A stretch of 64,000 bases of DNA, taken from the NCBI GenBank assembly GCA_030686995.1, contig CM060685.1, positions 124,087,823 to 124,151,822 on the forward strand. The letters run 5' to 3'. Source of the stretch: Artemisia argyi. Its lineage: Eukaryota; Streptophyta; Magnoliopsida; Asterales; Asteraceae. Positions 36,592 to 49,392 of this stretch are shown piece by piece; position 1 is the stretch's first letter; each line of letters begins with the position of its first letter. A program made the translations under genes and the position numbers. Under the pieces are notes generated by a model. It ran no database searches and had not been told where the DNA came from. It saw nothing but the letters and a program-made list of their open reading frames with translations.

Positions 36592-36827
36592 GGTACTGTA
36601 ATATCCTAAAAATAGCAGTAATATAAGTCATTTAGTCTACATAATGCTACATGCACAGTGATAATAGTGTCATAGTGAGCTAAAAGCAATGGGTGCTAAA
36701 AATCAAACCTTAAAACATAACGTTGGCAAGCGCTGGCACGGAGGGCACTTTGGTGATAATTAGTTTGTTTAGAACTTCGGTGAGGTTATAGTCCAATGTT
36801 TTGAAAAATCATTTGGTTCTCTATAAC

Positions 36828-37189
36828 TGTTAGGAATACAAATATTCCTATAAAAGTCTCGGTCACCTAATGATTGTAATAGCATTAAGTTAGCTCGTAG
36901 TTAGTTTGTTTATTAGTTAATTAGTATTAGATTAAGTAACACCGTGGAAGAAGGAACGGGTCTTTACCCACTGTATGCCTGATCCACAGCCCGGGAGTGG
37001 GCGTAATATTGTAACTATAAATACCCCTCTCCACATGTGGAGAGGGTTGGACCTTCATTTTCTTTTCAATCTAATATTTTCTCTTTTTCTTTCAAGGTTC
37101 CTCTCCTTCTCTTTTTCTTCCCTCCCTCTCATTTCTACGCCACTCACATCACCGCTTGATCATGTTTCCAACATAGTTAGTATTCTACA
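36828..37189 (+). repeat. 5' LTR of copia Y
   Basis: Begins TGTTAGGAATACAA and ends TTCTACA. A likely core promoter is the CTATAAATA near 37015, followed by a CT-rich leader. Matches 49007-49368. Confidence 0.95.
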
Positions 37190-37191
37190 AT

Positions 37192-37205
37192 TGGTATCAG
37201 AGCCA
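37192..37205 (+). other. Primer-binding site of copia Y (initiator tRNA-Met)
   Basis: TGGTATCAGAGCCA, 2 bp after the LTR, the standard Met-initiator primer site. Confidence 0.92.
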
Positions 37206-37569
37206 AGGTTTCATCTTAGGGCCTTGTAGAATCAAATTTGATAATGTTTTGAGTGGTTTTGTGAGTTTGGAGTCACTTTCTTGGAAAACATCTTGGGTTA
37301 ATCTATCTAGTGTTGTTATACATGTTTGTGATGTACTTTTATGTTCATTAGTGTTTGTGGAACATTGTAGTGTAGTTTGTGTTACCATATCATTAAGCTA
37401 TTTGAAGTTTGGAGTTGATTATGGGCGACTTTCTTGGTTGCGGTTAAGTCCACTGTTACATTGCTTGGTTGCGGTTAAGTTCTGCTATCTGCGATTAACT
37501 TGCTGCGTTTACTATTTTGGGAATACAAACAAAACGCAACGATAGTGACACTTTTGGACCATTATCACT

Positions 37570-37970
37570 GCGTTTAGTGTTCTGCGGTTAAACATTTGCG
37601 GTTATCTGTTCTGCGGTTGGGTATTTTCTGCGGTTTGGTATTAGTTGCGGTTAGTGTTGCGGTTAATCATTTGCGGTTATCTGTTCTGCGGTTGGGTATT
37701 TTCTGCGGTTTGGTATTAGTTGCGGTTAGTGTCCTGCGGTTAGTATCTTTGGCCTGCGGTTTGCTTAGGTTGCGATTAGTTCATACTGCGACTGGATTTT
37801 GTTGCGGTTTGGTAGTATTTGCGATTAGTGTCCTGCGGTTAGTATCTTTGGCCTGCGGTTTGATTAGGTTGCGGTTAGTTCATACTGCGACTGGATTTTG
37901 TTGCGGTTTGGTATTTTCTGAGGTTAGTGTTCTGCGGTTAGGTCAAGTTGTGTTCTGCGGTTAGTATCTT
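37570..37970 (+). repeat. TGCGGTT-rich tandem repeats in the leader of copia Y
   Basis: Two tandem duplications: a 75-bp unit (copies from 37593 and 37668) and a 99-bp unit (copies from 37732 and 37831), both built from TGCGGTT or TGCGATT words. Both periods are multiples of three, which explains the open 122-codon frame at 37596-37964. That frame looks incidental. Confidence 0.8.
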
Positions 37971-37995
37971 TTGGTTTGGTAATTTCTTATTTGTG

Positions 37996-38799
37996 ATGTC
38001 GACTTCTTCCGATGACATTCAAGCTGCGGGGTCTGACACCCGACCTCCGATGTTGGATAGAACTGACTATGAATCATGGGCTCAAAGGATACGGCTGTAC
38101 TGTCTAGGTAAAGATAATGGGGTTAACATCCTGAAATCCATCGATGAGGGACCCTTTCAAATGGGTACTACTAGAGACACGATTTCAGAAGCAACTGATC
38201 AACTACCGGCCGTGTTTGGTCCTGATAGACCTCGCACTTACAATGAGTTGTCTGAAGAAGAAAAGAAATGCTATGATGCAGGCATCAAAGCTTCAAATAT
38301 CATCATTCAAGGCCTTCCCAAAGATGTCTACAAACTAATCAACTTCAACACTAAAGCAAAGGCGGTTTGGGATAATGTCAAAATGCTTCTTGCAGGGTCT
38401 GAGTTAACTAAAGAAGATCGTGAGTCACAGCTACACGATGAATTTGAGCATTTCAAAATGAATCCAAGTGAAAGCATCACTGACTATTACGTCAGATTCC
38501 ACAAGCTGGTCAATGACATGAGAGCCATCAAGATGACAATGCCCAACATACAGCTTAACTCCAAATTCGTGAACAACATGGCACCGGAATGGGATAGGTT
38601 TGTCACAGCTGTTAAGCTCAACAAGGGTCTCAGGCATACCAATCATGAACAGCTGTATGCGTATCTCCAACAACATGAGAAACATGCAGCTTATGATCGG
38701 CTAATGCGAGAAAAGCTCAATCCGTCTGCAACTAATGAATCTCTTGCTTTTGTCTCCAATGTTCAACAATCTTATCAAACTTCTAATGATCAAGTTTAA
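37996..38799 (+). pseudogene. Copia Y gag, N-terminal part
   Basis: Starts at ATG 37996 (MSTSSDDIQAAG). UBN2-type copia gag: RPPMLDRTDYESWAQRIRLY, then IIIQGLPKDVYKLINF, KAVWDNVKMLLAGSELTKED and MAPEWDRFVTAVKLNKGL. Capsid domain of the element. The frame stops at TAA 38797-38799 and goes on in the same frame, so this is a single nonsense change, probably from CAA. Confidence 0.88.
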
Positions 38800-41700
38800 C
38801 CATCACAATCATCCTCCAAGTCTACCCCTACCAATATTCAATCATCAACTCCCTCACCATCTGCTTTGAATACTCAACTTGATTCTGGGTATTCTCACAC
38901 TGACATGATGATTGATAATCTCTCCAACCAAGTATCCTTACTGGTCCAACAGTTCAGGGCTGTACTCCCATCTACTAACAACCAGCTCAGAATCTCATCT
39001 AATCCACGTAATCAGGCAGTCATTGAAGATGGTCGAGTAGTGGTGCAGAATGTGCAGGGAAGACAAAACTTCAACCAAAGAAATGCTGGTAGAGATAATG
39101 GGCAGTACAGAGTTGGGAATGCTCTTCAAGCACAAGCTAAGCAGCCGAAATGCTACAACTGCGGAGGGTTGGGCCATATTGCTAGGAACTGCACTCTCCC
39201 AAAATGTCCCCAAAACTCTGAGTACTTCAAAGACAAGATGTTGCTGATGCAGGCACAAGAAAATGGGACTGTGTTGGATGAAGAAGCTTTGCTCTTTCTG
39301 GCTTGTAATGATGGGAACACCTTTGATGCTGATGTGGATGATCAACCTGTTCAGGACATGGCTCTTAATGACCCAAATATCTTTCAAGTTGAAGAGTGTG
39401 ATGCATTTGACTCAGACGTGGATGATGAACCAACTGCTCAAACAATTTTCATGGCTAATCTGTCTGCAGCAGCATCCTCTTCACAGCATCCTGATTTATC
39501 AATCACGTCTGCCATCTCTGAGGTACCAAAATCGCCTAAACATGATCTGAATAATTCTACACCTGTACAGGGGGCATGTGACTCTGTACAACTCAAGAAT
39601 ATCGTCAACACAGACATCACTGATATGGGTAATACCAATAATATCCCATATGAAATGTATGTGAATGACAATGGACCCCCAGTTGTACCAAGTGACATGC
39701 CGTCTATTGATTCTAGTCAACATGAGGTATATGAGCACTCTATATACAACCCTGATGATTCTCTGCTCACTAGAATTAACACCCTTAAGGACCAAGTAAA
39801 CATTTATGAGCAGCGTGCTAAGTTTGAGCTGAATGAACGTGAGCAGAAAATGGAATGGCAACTGCGTACTTACATATCTGAAAACAATTCCAAACAAGAA
39901 TCATTAAAAAGGGAACTAGTTTCTTTAAAGAACCAATTGAATCAAACCGTCAAACAAAAACTTGAGGTTCAAAAAGGTTTGACTACAATCAAACAAGAAT
40001 TCAAAGATAAAGAAACTAAACTTCTAAATGACTTCTCAAAATTAAAAACGTTGAAAAATAAATTGGAAGATAAGTTGTACACACAGGGCCAAACCATTCA
40101 ATCTGCTCAAATGATGGAAAGCCACAGGAAGTTAAGTGATGAATTTAGCGAACATGATTCCTCCAAACCCAAAGCAAGATTCCTTAGAATAGGTGTAGGT
40201 GCACAACCTGCATTATATGATGCAAAAACTATGCTTGAACCTAACCATGCCCCTCCTGATACACGATCCTATGACCACATCAATGAGGCAGAGGATAGAA
40301 CTAGGGCAAAACTTGCTGAACGTTTGAAGGATCCTAAATGCATTGCTAATAACCTAGTGTTTCACTATGATTATGCAAATGACAATCATACTGCAATTTT
40401 TGTTCCTCATAAGAGAATTTTTCCTGAAAAAGTGTTTTGGAATATTGACATTGAGAGAATGCAAGCTGAAAAAGTTGTAGGTAACACACGCACTATGTTT
40501 AGAATTGCTCACCCAACTGCCTATCCCCTGAACACACCTAGACACCTTGTACCTTTCACTCTTCCCACACAATGCAATACTCTAATTGGGCTGTATGTGC
40601 TAGGTCAATTGTTCAATGACTTTGAGAAAACCTGTAAAATAAGAATTACACCTACAGGGATTACAGAAGGGGAAAGGGGTTTTGAGCAAACAAAACAATG
40701 TTACTTAACTGAAGTTATGCCATTCTTTAAACTTCTAAAAGAACATTTTGAGGGACTTAAAAACACCATTAATGATGATGTGACTCAAATGAAATTTTTT
40801 TTTGATGAAGTGGAAGGTGAGGGTAACCAACTTGCTATTGATCTCAAACACAGTGAAATTGACAGAAAAAACATTCTCATCATGAATGAAAACTTGATTG
40901 CTAACTGCATTGCTAAAGATGTGTTTTATACTGTTACCGACTCTACGCTATCTGCTTGACAATTTCATGAAATGTCGGTTACTTTGAATGTCTTCCAAAA
41001 TCGTGTGATTGAGCTTGAGGGGGAGAATTACAAACTTACTGAAAAAATTCAAAACGATGATCATGATAACATGGTCAGGAATTTCTCAAAACTAGAAGTT
41101 GATAATCTGAACCTACAATTAAAATATCAACATCTAGAAGAAAGTATAAAAATATCAAATGCCAAGATATCTTCGGATGTTCCTGAATTTGATACATGTT
41201 TTGAATTAGCCAAAAAGGATGAAGTAATTCAAGCTCACTCAAACACGATTCGGAAGTTGAAGGTCCAAATTGCACAATTAAAATCGAACAGAAGCGATGT
41301 GACCAATACCAATTACCAGAAGTCTATGGATTCTCAAAATTTTCAAAAACAGGACACTATCAATGAGTTACAACATGAAAATGAGTGGCTTCGTGCTGAA
41401 ATGTTCAACGCTAAACAACGTTATAAAGAATTGTTTGAGTCTATCAAAACAACACGTGACCAAAACAATGAGAAAGTCACCTCTTTGTTAAATGAAATTG
41501 AGAATCTAAAGACCATGGTGAAGGGTAAAATGCCCGTTGCTTCATGTGATCATGCAATTTCCAATGTACATGTTTGTAATAAATATGAGTGCGATGCTGT
41601 GAATGTTTCTCTTCCCCTTAGGAACAATAAGTTAGTTCATAATAACTATCTTAGAAATCTTAAGGATTGTCTGGCCATACTTAGAGAAACCGTTGAAGAT

Positions 41701-42360
41701 AAGAGGATCTCTAAACCACTTGATGATGTTATTATTGGTGCGTGCTTCCTCACTAATAGGGCCCAGGAATTATTAGAATATGCCATAGGATCATGCCCCA
41801 AGAATGATACCAAGTCGGATAGGACAACTGCATTGCACCCTCTCAATGGCAACAAGCATGTCACAGTTGACTTTCCCCAAACCATGTCACAATCCCCCAT
41901 CTTGATCACCAGTAAACAAGTAGCAACTAATCAGACTAATGTTCCCATCATTGCTTCTACAGGAGTAAAAGGTGTATCTAATGCTAGCAAGTCACAGCAT
42001 AAATGCAATACAAAGAATGATAGGACTTTTCCGGCTAAGAGCTCACTTATGAAGGAAGTAGAAGAATCATCTAGGAACAATAAAGTGTTGCTTAGTGAAA
42101 GGAATCGTGTTGATTCAGACATTTGTGTGAAAAATGATGTAATTAATTCGAATTCTGATGCTATTTGTAAGACGTGTAACAAATGCTTGTTTTATGGTAA
42201 TCATGATGCATGTGCTGTGTCCTTTCTTAAACCCACTATGCAATCACCAGTTATGAATGTTTCTCGTATTAAACGGGCAAAACAAGTATGGAACAAAACA
42301 GGAAAAGTTTCACTAATGTTGGTTATCAATGGAGACCTACTGGAAGGAAACTCACTCTGA
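38800..42360 (+). pseudogene. Copia Y gag zinc knuckle and coiled-coil linker
   Basis: Continues in the frame of 37996. The CCHC knuckle CYNCGGLGHIARNC lies near 39150. An acidic stretch follows, then long coiled-coil segments (RELVSLKNQLNQTVKQKLEV; NELQHENEWLRAEMFNAKQR). A TGA at 40957-40959 interrupts it in frame. Near 42290-42300 the frame shifts by one base (KQVWNKTGK is followed by the expected residues only in another frame, to 42668). A linker of this length between gag and protease is typical of large Asteraceae copia elements. Confidence 0.78.
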
Positions 42361-42610
42361 GGGAAAAGTGCCCAGTGACTAGGATTACTAACTCTAGAGT
42401 CATGCCTATTAGGAAGTGGAGACCTACTGGTAGACTATTTCCAATAGAAGCAATAAATACCACTCCTAGGTCTAGTGCATCAAAATGTGAACACTCCAGT
42501 GAGATACCTGTTACTTATGATAATCCAATATTTGTGTGTTCTAACCAAACGGACCCCAATTGTGTGTGGGGCTCCAGCTTTTTCAGTTATCCACGATTGT
42601 CTGATTTCAA

Positions 42611-45169
42611 ATGCAGGTCGTACAAATCGTCCTTTGGTATTTGGACTCAGGCTGCTCAAAACATATGACTGGTGATCGCTCAAGGCTCAAGAATTTCGTG
42701 GAAAAGTTTATTGGTACGGTTAGGTTTGGGAATGACCATTTTGGTTCTATAATGGGTTATGGTGATTATGTCTTTGGAGACAGTGTTATATCCAGAGTCT
42801 ACTACGTGGAAGGACTAGGGCACAATCTATTTTCTGTTGGTCAATTCTGTGACTCAGATCTCGAAGTCGCCTTCAGAAAGCACACCTGTTTTGTTAGAGA
42901 ATTAGATGGTGTTGATCTTCTCAAGGGGAGTCGGGGCACTAATCTTTACACCATCTCCATCGAAGATATGCTACGATCCTCTCCAATTTGTCTGCTCTCT
43001 AAAACATCCAAAAACAAGTCATGGTTGTGGCATCGTCGTTTAAACCATTTGAACTACGGTACCATCAATGAACTTACACGTAAGGATCTTGTTCGAGGCT
43101 TGCCTAGACTTAAGTATGAAAAGGACCATCTGTGTTCAGCCTGTCAAATGGGCAAGAGCAAAAAACATACCCATAAACCCAAAACGGTCAATTCAATCAT
43201 GGAAGTTCTTCACACTCTTCACATGGATCTTTGTGGACCAATGAGGATTCAAAGTATCAATGGAAAGAAATATGTGCTGGTGGTTGTTGATGACTACTCT
43301 CGATTCACATGGGTGAAATTTCTACGATCTAAAGATGAAACTCCAGAAACCATCATCAAGCTCATCAAGATGTTGCAAGTCCGCCTCAACAAAACAGTTA
43401 GAGTCATTCGTACCGATAATGGAACAGAATTTGTGAACAGACAACTTACTCTATTTTATGAAGGTGTCGGGATTAGTCATCAAAAGAGCATTCCACGAAC
43501 TCCTCAACAAAATGGAGTTGTTGAAAGACGTAATCGCACCTTAGTTGAAGCTGCTAGGACCATGCTCATTTTCTCCAAAGCTCCTCTATTTCTTTGGGCT
43601 GAGGCAATTGCCACCGCATGTTACACACAGAACCGCTCCTTGATACATCCTCTCCACTGCAAGACTCCCTATGAACTGGTTCATGGCAGAAAACCCGATC
43701 TTTCGTTTCTTCGAGTTTTTGGTGCACTTTGCTATCCAACTAATGACAGTGAAGACCTTGGGAAACTCAAGGCCAAGGCCGACATTGGTTTCTTCGTTGG
43801 CTATGCTCCAGAGCGAAAAGGGTACCAAATCTACAACAAACGTACCAGAGATATAATGGGAACAATCCACGTTACTTTCGATGAGCTGACTGAGCAACCG
43901 GTTCCTGGACAATCAAGTTCTGGACCCGTACCTAACCTTTTGTCCCCTAGACCAATTAGTTCCAGGCTTGTACAGAATCCCATCCCTGCTGCTCCTTTTG
44001 TACCTCCTACAAGTGAAGATTGGAAGAAACTGTTTGACCCAATGTTTGATGAATACTTTGAATCTCAACAGATGAATGCTCCTGAAGCTGCAATGGTTCA
44101 ACCACCAGATGGGGTGGTGAATGATCAATATGACAATAACGGTCCATCCACTTCATTGTCATGGGATTCTGAAGCTCCCGCCATCAGTCAATCGGTTAGC
44201 ATGTCTAATGTCCAACCTTTACTTCCACATAGAGCGGCAAATGTAGATAATACATCTGAAGTTAATCCTTTTGCTCCACCTGATAATGAGCCATTTGTTA
44301 ACATCTTTGCCCCTGAACTATCAAATGATGTAACATCCTCTGACGAATCTAACACGGCTACCTCAGTTCCACATTCTCAACCCCATGAATACCTCCGAAA
44401 ATGGACCAATGATCATCCTATTGACAACATTATTGGGAACCCTTCACGTCCAGTATCAACCCGCAAGCAACTTGCAACCGACGCATTGTGGTGCTTCTTT
44501 AATTATGTTCTTTCTAAAGCTGAACCAAAAAGCGTCAAGGATGCAATGTCTAAACACTCATGGTTCACTGCAATGGTGGACGAAATTCATGAATTTGACC
44601 GACTGGATGTCTGGGAACTAGTACCACCTCCCGAGTGTGCTATGATCATTGCTCTCAAATGGATATTCAAGGTTAAACTTGATGAGCATGGAGATGTTTT
44701 GAAAAACAAAGCTAGGCTTGTGGCAAAAGGATATCGACAAGAAGAAGGTATTGACTTTGAAGAATCCTTCGCCCCAGTTGCTAGAATAGAAGCCATAAGG
44801 ATCTTTCTCGCTAATGCTGCAAGTCAAAACATGGTGGTTTATCAAATGGATGTCAAGACCGCATTCTTGAATGGGGATCTGAAAGAGGTGGTGTACGTAT
44901 CTCAACCCGAAGGTTTTGTGGATCCAGAACGCCCTAATCACGTGTACCGATTAAAGAAGGCTCTATATGGGCTTAAACAAGCACCCAGGGCGTGGTACGA
45001 CACCTTGTCTAAATTTCTTCTGGCCAACAATTCTCCAAAGGCGTTGTTGATCCTATTCTCTTTACCAGAAAAACAGGCAAAAACCTCCTACATGTACAAA
45101 TCTATGTCGATGACATCATCTTTGCCTCATCTGATCCCTCAGAATGTGATCGTTTCTCTCAAGAGATGA
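42611..45169 (+). pseudogene. Copia Y protease, integrase and reverse transcriptase
   Basis: 852 codons open. The retropepsin motif is [16 protein letters not shown] pre-integrase HHCC zinc region follows ([10 protein letters not shown] to CSACQMGK). The DDE core includes [15 protein letters not shown] and [14 protein letters not shown]. After a variable linker comes RVT_2: [40 protein letters not shown] and [20 protein letters not shown]. The catalytic YVDD lies in another frame (about 45096-45107) because of an indel near 45030. An earlier frame change near 42640 separates it from the linker. Ty1/copia domain order (INT before RT) is clear. Confidence 0.9.
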
Positions 45170-46086
45170 GCTCCGAATTCCAAATGTCTATGATGGGTCA
45201 AATGTCATTCTTTCTAGGTCTGCAAATTTCTCAAAACCCCAATGGCATATTCATCAATCAATCCAAATACGCCAATGAAATTTTGAAGAAATTTGGATTC
45301 GACTCCAGTGATTCAGTTGATACTCCTATGATTGAACGATCAAAGCTTGACGAAGATGATGTGGGAATTCTGGTCGACCAAACCATGTATCGAAGCATGA
45401 TTGGCTCTTTAATGTACCTTACTGCAAGCAGACCCGACCTTCTATTTGCAGTTTGCATTTGTGCCCGGTATCAATCCAAACCCACCAAGAAACATTTGGA
45501 AGCTGTCAAGAGAGTCTTTCGATACCTTAAAGGAACAATCCACTTGGGCCTTTGGTATCCTAAAGAAACTTCTATGGCTCTCACAGCATATTCGGATGCT
45601 GATCATGCTGGATGTCAAGACACTCGTCGCAGTACATCTGGGGGTGCACAGTTTTTAGGAAATAAGCTAGTCAGTTGGTCTTCAAAGAAACAAATGAGTA
45701 CATCTATCTCCTCCACTGAAGCTGAATACATTGCTATGTCATCATGCTGTGCTCAGATCCTCTGGATGCGTTCTCAACTTTTTGACTATGGCTTCATCTG
45801 CAATAAGATTCCTATGTACTGTGACAACAAAAGTGCAATTGCACTCTGCTGCAACAATGTCCAGCATTCAAGAACTAAACACATTGACATTCGACATCAC
45901 TTCATCAGAGAGCAAGTTGAGAAAGGAATTGTGGAACTTTACTTTGTGAGGACTGAGTTCCAACTAGCCGATATCTTCACCAAAGCACTTTCTAGGGAAC
46001 GGTTTCACTTCATCCTCCCACGCCTTGGTATGAAGAGTCTCACACCTGAGGATCTCAGATGTCTTCAGGAAGATCAAGAGGAGTAA
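45166..46086 (+). pseudogene. Copia Y RT end and RNase H
   Basis: Open 306 codons from [20 protein letters not shown] through the RT connection ([35 protein letters not shown]) into RNase H ([43 protein letters not shown]), ending [14 protein letters not shown] and TAA. The frame actually begins upstream of this Met, at the YVDD motif. It is the C-terminus of the copia polyprotein. Confidence 0.9.
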
Positions 46087-49006
46087 AGGGGTTGCTTCAC
46101 ATATCCTTGTATAGTATCAAATCAAAAAGAAAATAGAAACAGATAAAACCTATAAAAAAATAAAAATAAAAAAAACCATAAAAATCTGAAAAATCACAAA
46201 AACTCAAAAATATTCTTCTCTCGACATGTCTCTTGTATAATCGATATTATGTACGTTTTTAGAAATGTCATTCAATAATGACACGGAATCATACATATGC
46301 TTGAGCAAGAGTTTTTCGGTTTCAAATAAAGTTCTTTTCAAAAACATGTCGTATCTCAAATCGTTCTTAAAATATGGTTTGCTATTACTTCAGATAGCAA
46401 CCCGGTTTTCAAAATTAAGGAAAACACGTCGCAAAAAAGACGGTTGTTCCTAACAAAGGGTGCCGTTCATCCGAGCGTGAATTACTTTATATTCATGCAC
46501 CCTCGATCTAATGTACGTTTCAGTGCATTATTTCTTGATAAAGAAGAGAAGTCTTCTTTTTATCGCCAAATACTTTCCCTTCTATGATTTTTCCGGAAAG
46601 TATTTGTGCAAAACTTGGTGGTACCATGAGATTTTGATTGAAAATCAAATTGAACTTAAACGTTTGATAAAATTTTCACTCAATCAATGACTTTAACATT
46701 TTATGAAAATATGTTTTTAACATCCGTCATTGATTGAGGGGGAGAGTGATTTCTCAAAATTTTATGCATTATCAAAATTCCCCACACTTTGTACAATACA
46801 AAAGCAAGATTTGTGATGGTTATGTGTCAGAATGTGTAAATTTTCAAAGAGTTTTCGTAAAAACTTCGAATATTTTGATAACTCTTCAAATCTGACACAT
46901 AACAACCTCCCTCATAGTTTGTGGGGGAGCAAGAAAAAGTTCCGTTTATCAGACAATATTAAAAATTAACCGCATTTCTCTCCCAAACGTTTTCTAACTT
47001 ATTTAAATCAATTGAGATCAAAAATCTCGAAAGATTTGAAATTTTTGATCGGGGGAGAGAATGTGATTTAAATATGCAATCTGATATCAAATGTGATCTT
47101 TTCGACTAAATAATAGGCTCCCACATATGTGCTAAACACTTTCGAATATCGATGCACATATTGAGGGGGAGCGAAAGGCGTTTGTGGAAATAATACCTAA
47201 GACCGACCATTTACTTTAATGCACGGAGTTATAAGGTTGGTTAAGGTTAGGTATAAGTTCCCATGATCCACCAGAACCGGAAGGATCTTCCCAGGGACAA
47301 TCCATAGATAGATTAGAAGTCCTTAGGAATGATTGAAAAAAGGAGTAAAGTGAGAAAGGGAAGAGTGCGGACTGAGATAGAGCTAGGACTGGAACAAACC
47401 CAACAAGGTTCTAGTGATGAAGTCTCGGTAAGCACTGAAGGGGTTGAAGAATGAAAAAGAAATGAAATGAGAAAGGGTGAAAAGAAATAGCCCTCCATAT
47501 ATTCAACCTTAGGGCAGAAACCAGGTTCAATTCATAATCTACTGGCGGTTACTAAGGTAACACCGGTATTGAAGACAAGACGTCATGGACCCAGTGACGC
47601 ACTGCACTAAAACTTCCCAACCACTCAAGTTCTCTAAAAAGAGCTTGTTTCAATCTCATGGGGAACCCTGTGCAATGTATCGATCGCTCATTGCGAGTTA
47701 TGTTGATACCTAAAACAGGAGATGCCTCCCCAGTCTCCAGGAGCGGATCAAAATGCACTATCGAGTCTAGAGCCAAAGAGATCATCCATAAATCTCGTTA
47801 GGACACACTTCCAAATATGCTTATTGTTTCACACAATGTGGAAAATAAGGTAAAATATTTAGAGTCCTACGCATTATCCTTGTGGTATTGCCAGAACATC
47901 CGAGTGATATGAAAATATTCACAATGAAGATGGAAATCCTTCTAGAGCGAACATTATTCAAGCTCTTGGTAGGTGACATGTGAGATCCATCTTGGATCAA
48001 TGATCAAGTGACAACTGGAAAGCAACAATGGTGCGATTCATAATTGAATCAAACTTGTTCCAGGATATGGATTGACGGATACTTTTGCTAAAACCTCACA
48101 ATGTGCTCACCAACTTATCTTTCGAGCACATTGATTGTGTAATATCTTTCAAACAAAAGTATTTTTGATGGAACTGTGATTCAAAGTATAAAACTCTCGT
48201 CGTGTCTCAAAAATGTTTATCATATGACACGCGAGTGATTTCTATAAATCAATTTCTCATCAATCCGTGAATATCTATTCACCGATTCACTCTATCGTGT
48301 TGTCTGCTTTGAGACGTTCTGGTATGAGAACATGCTAAGTATGAAGATTCCGAAGTGGATTCTTTGGAAAATTCATTACTACAAGCTGGAAATTCCTGTC
48401 AAGGAGAGTCTTCTTTAAAAGAGACTCTACCTGATCACAGGTCGGTTCTCACAAAATCGGAGGGTAGTCTGTCCTCGCAGAATGAATGACAAAGCCATAT
48501 TCGTTCTCTATCTTTAGTGCTAACTGTTTTATTTCAGGGACACATATAAAGATGGCGTTGATGGCTCCAGTTTCCAGCTGAATCGGGTCAATCCATACCT
48601 CATGCTCACACATCCTCCACACTATCAATGAAGATGAGAGACTTGCTACAACAAATGTTGAGAGACTACCAACAACGCTTCCTCAACTCTGATGAAAAAG
48701 TCTCCTAATCCATAACTCCAATGCAACGTCTCCAGATACAGAAGAGTGTGAGCATGATGGTCCTAAAGTCACTACATCACATGAAGGCGATACTGCAATG
48801 GATGAGCTTGGAGATTTACTTTGGCTGATGATCTCAAAGAAGCTCAAAGATCACACATCACAAAGGAACTCTAATCACAAGTTCGCTTGCTTGAAGTACG
48901 AAGTGTGCTGAAATGAGAAGAATCAGATCCTACGAGCTACAAAGACTAAAGAATGCTTAAAGACCAAAGATCTTAATTTCAAAGGTGACCTCGCTTAGGG
49001 GGAGAT
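46087..49006 (+). other. Long 3' non-coding region of copia Y with hairpin array
   Basis: No supported ORF in 2.9 kb. 46376-47172 holds consecutive inverted repeats, for example 46568-46578 with 46595-46605 (11 bp), 46679-46691 with 46726-46738 (13 bp), 46819-46831 with 46891-46903 (13 bp), 47016-47025 with 47041-47050 (10 bp) and 47117-47132 with 47154-47172. GGGGG(A) tracts lie at 46738-46743, 46923-46927, 47051-47055 and 47165-47169. A smaller hairpin is at 48267-48282. The true polypurine tract is at 48997-49005. Confidence 0.75.
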
Positions 49007-49368
49007 TGTTAGGAATACAAATATTCCTATAAAAGTCTCGGTCACCTAATGATTGTAATAGCATTAAGTTAGCTCGTAGTTAGTTTGTTTATTAGTTAAT
49101 TAGTATTAGATTATGTAACACCGTGGAAGAAGGAACAGGTCTTTACCCACTGTATGCCTGATCCACAGCCCGGGAGTGGGCGTAATATTGTAACTATAAA
49201 TACCCCTCTTCACATGTGGAGAGGGTTGGACCTTCATTTTCTTTTCAATCTAATATTTTCTCTTTTTCTTTCAAGGTTCCTCTCCTTCTCTTTTTCTTCC
49301 CTCCCTCTCATTTCTACGCCACTCACATCACCACTTGATCATGTTTCCAACATAGTTAGTATTCTACA
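49007..49368 (+). repeat. 3' LTR of copia Y
   Basis: 362 bp direct repeat of 36828-37189, preceded by TTAGGGGGAGAT and followed by the ATAAC duplication. Confidence 0.95.
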
Positions 49369-49375
49369 ATAACCA

Positions 49376-49389
49376 TGGCTCTGATGCCA
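49376..49389 (-). other. Primer-binding site of the gypsy element
   Basis: On the minus strand TGGCATCAGAGCCA, 3 bp after the end of the 5' LTR; one base differs from the initiator-Met consensus. Copia Y inserted 2 bp beyond it. Confidence 0.85.
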
Positions 49390-49392
49390 ATC

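Larger units (their letters stand above)
36828..49368 (+). mobile_element. Copia Y, long Ty1/copia element nested in the gypsy element
   Basis: 12,541 bp with identical-length LTRs (36828-37189 and 49007-49368, 362 bp, about four differences), 5-bp duplication ATAAC (36823-36827 and 49369-49373), initiator-Met primer site, gag-pol frame and a GGGGGAGA purine tract before the 3' LTR. The polyprotein has two in-frame stops and three frameshifts. It inserted in opposite orientation, 2 bp from the gypsy primer-binding site. A 2.9 kb region after pol is non-coding and rich in hairpins. Confidence 0.95.

Noticed and set aside
37596..37964. 122-codon hydrophobic ORF before copia gag
   Set aside because: It arises from tandem repeats with periods of 75 and 99 bp; no family resemblance and no reason to expect a gene in the leader.
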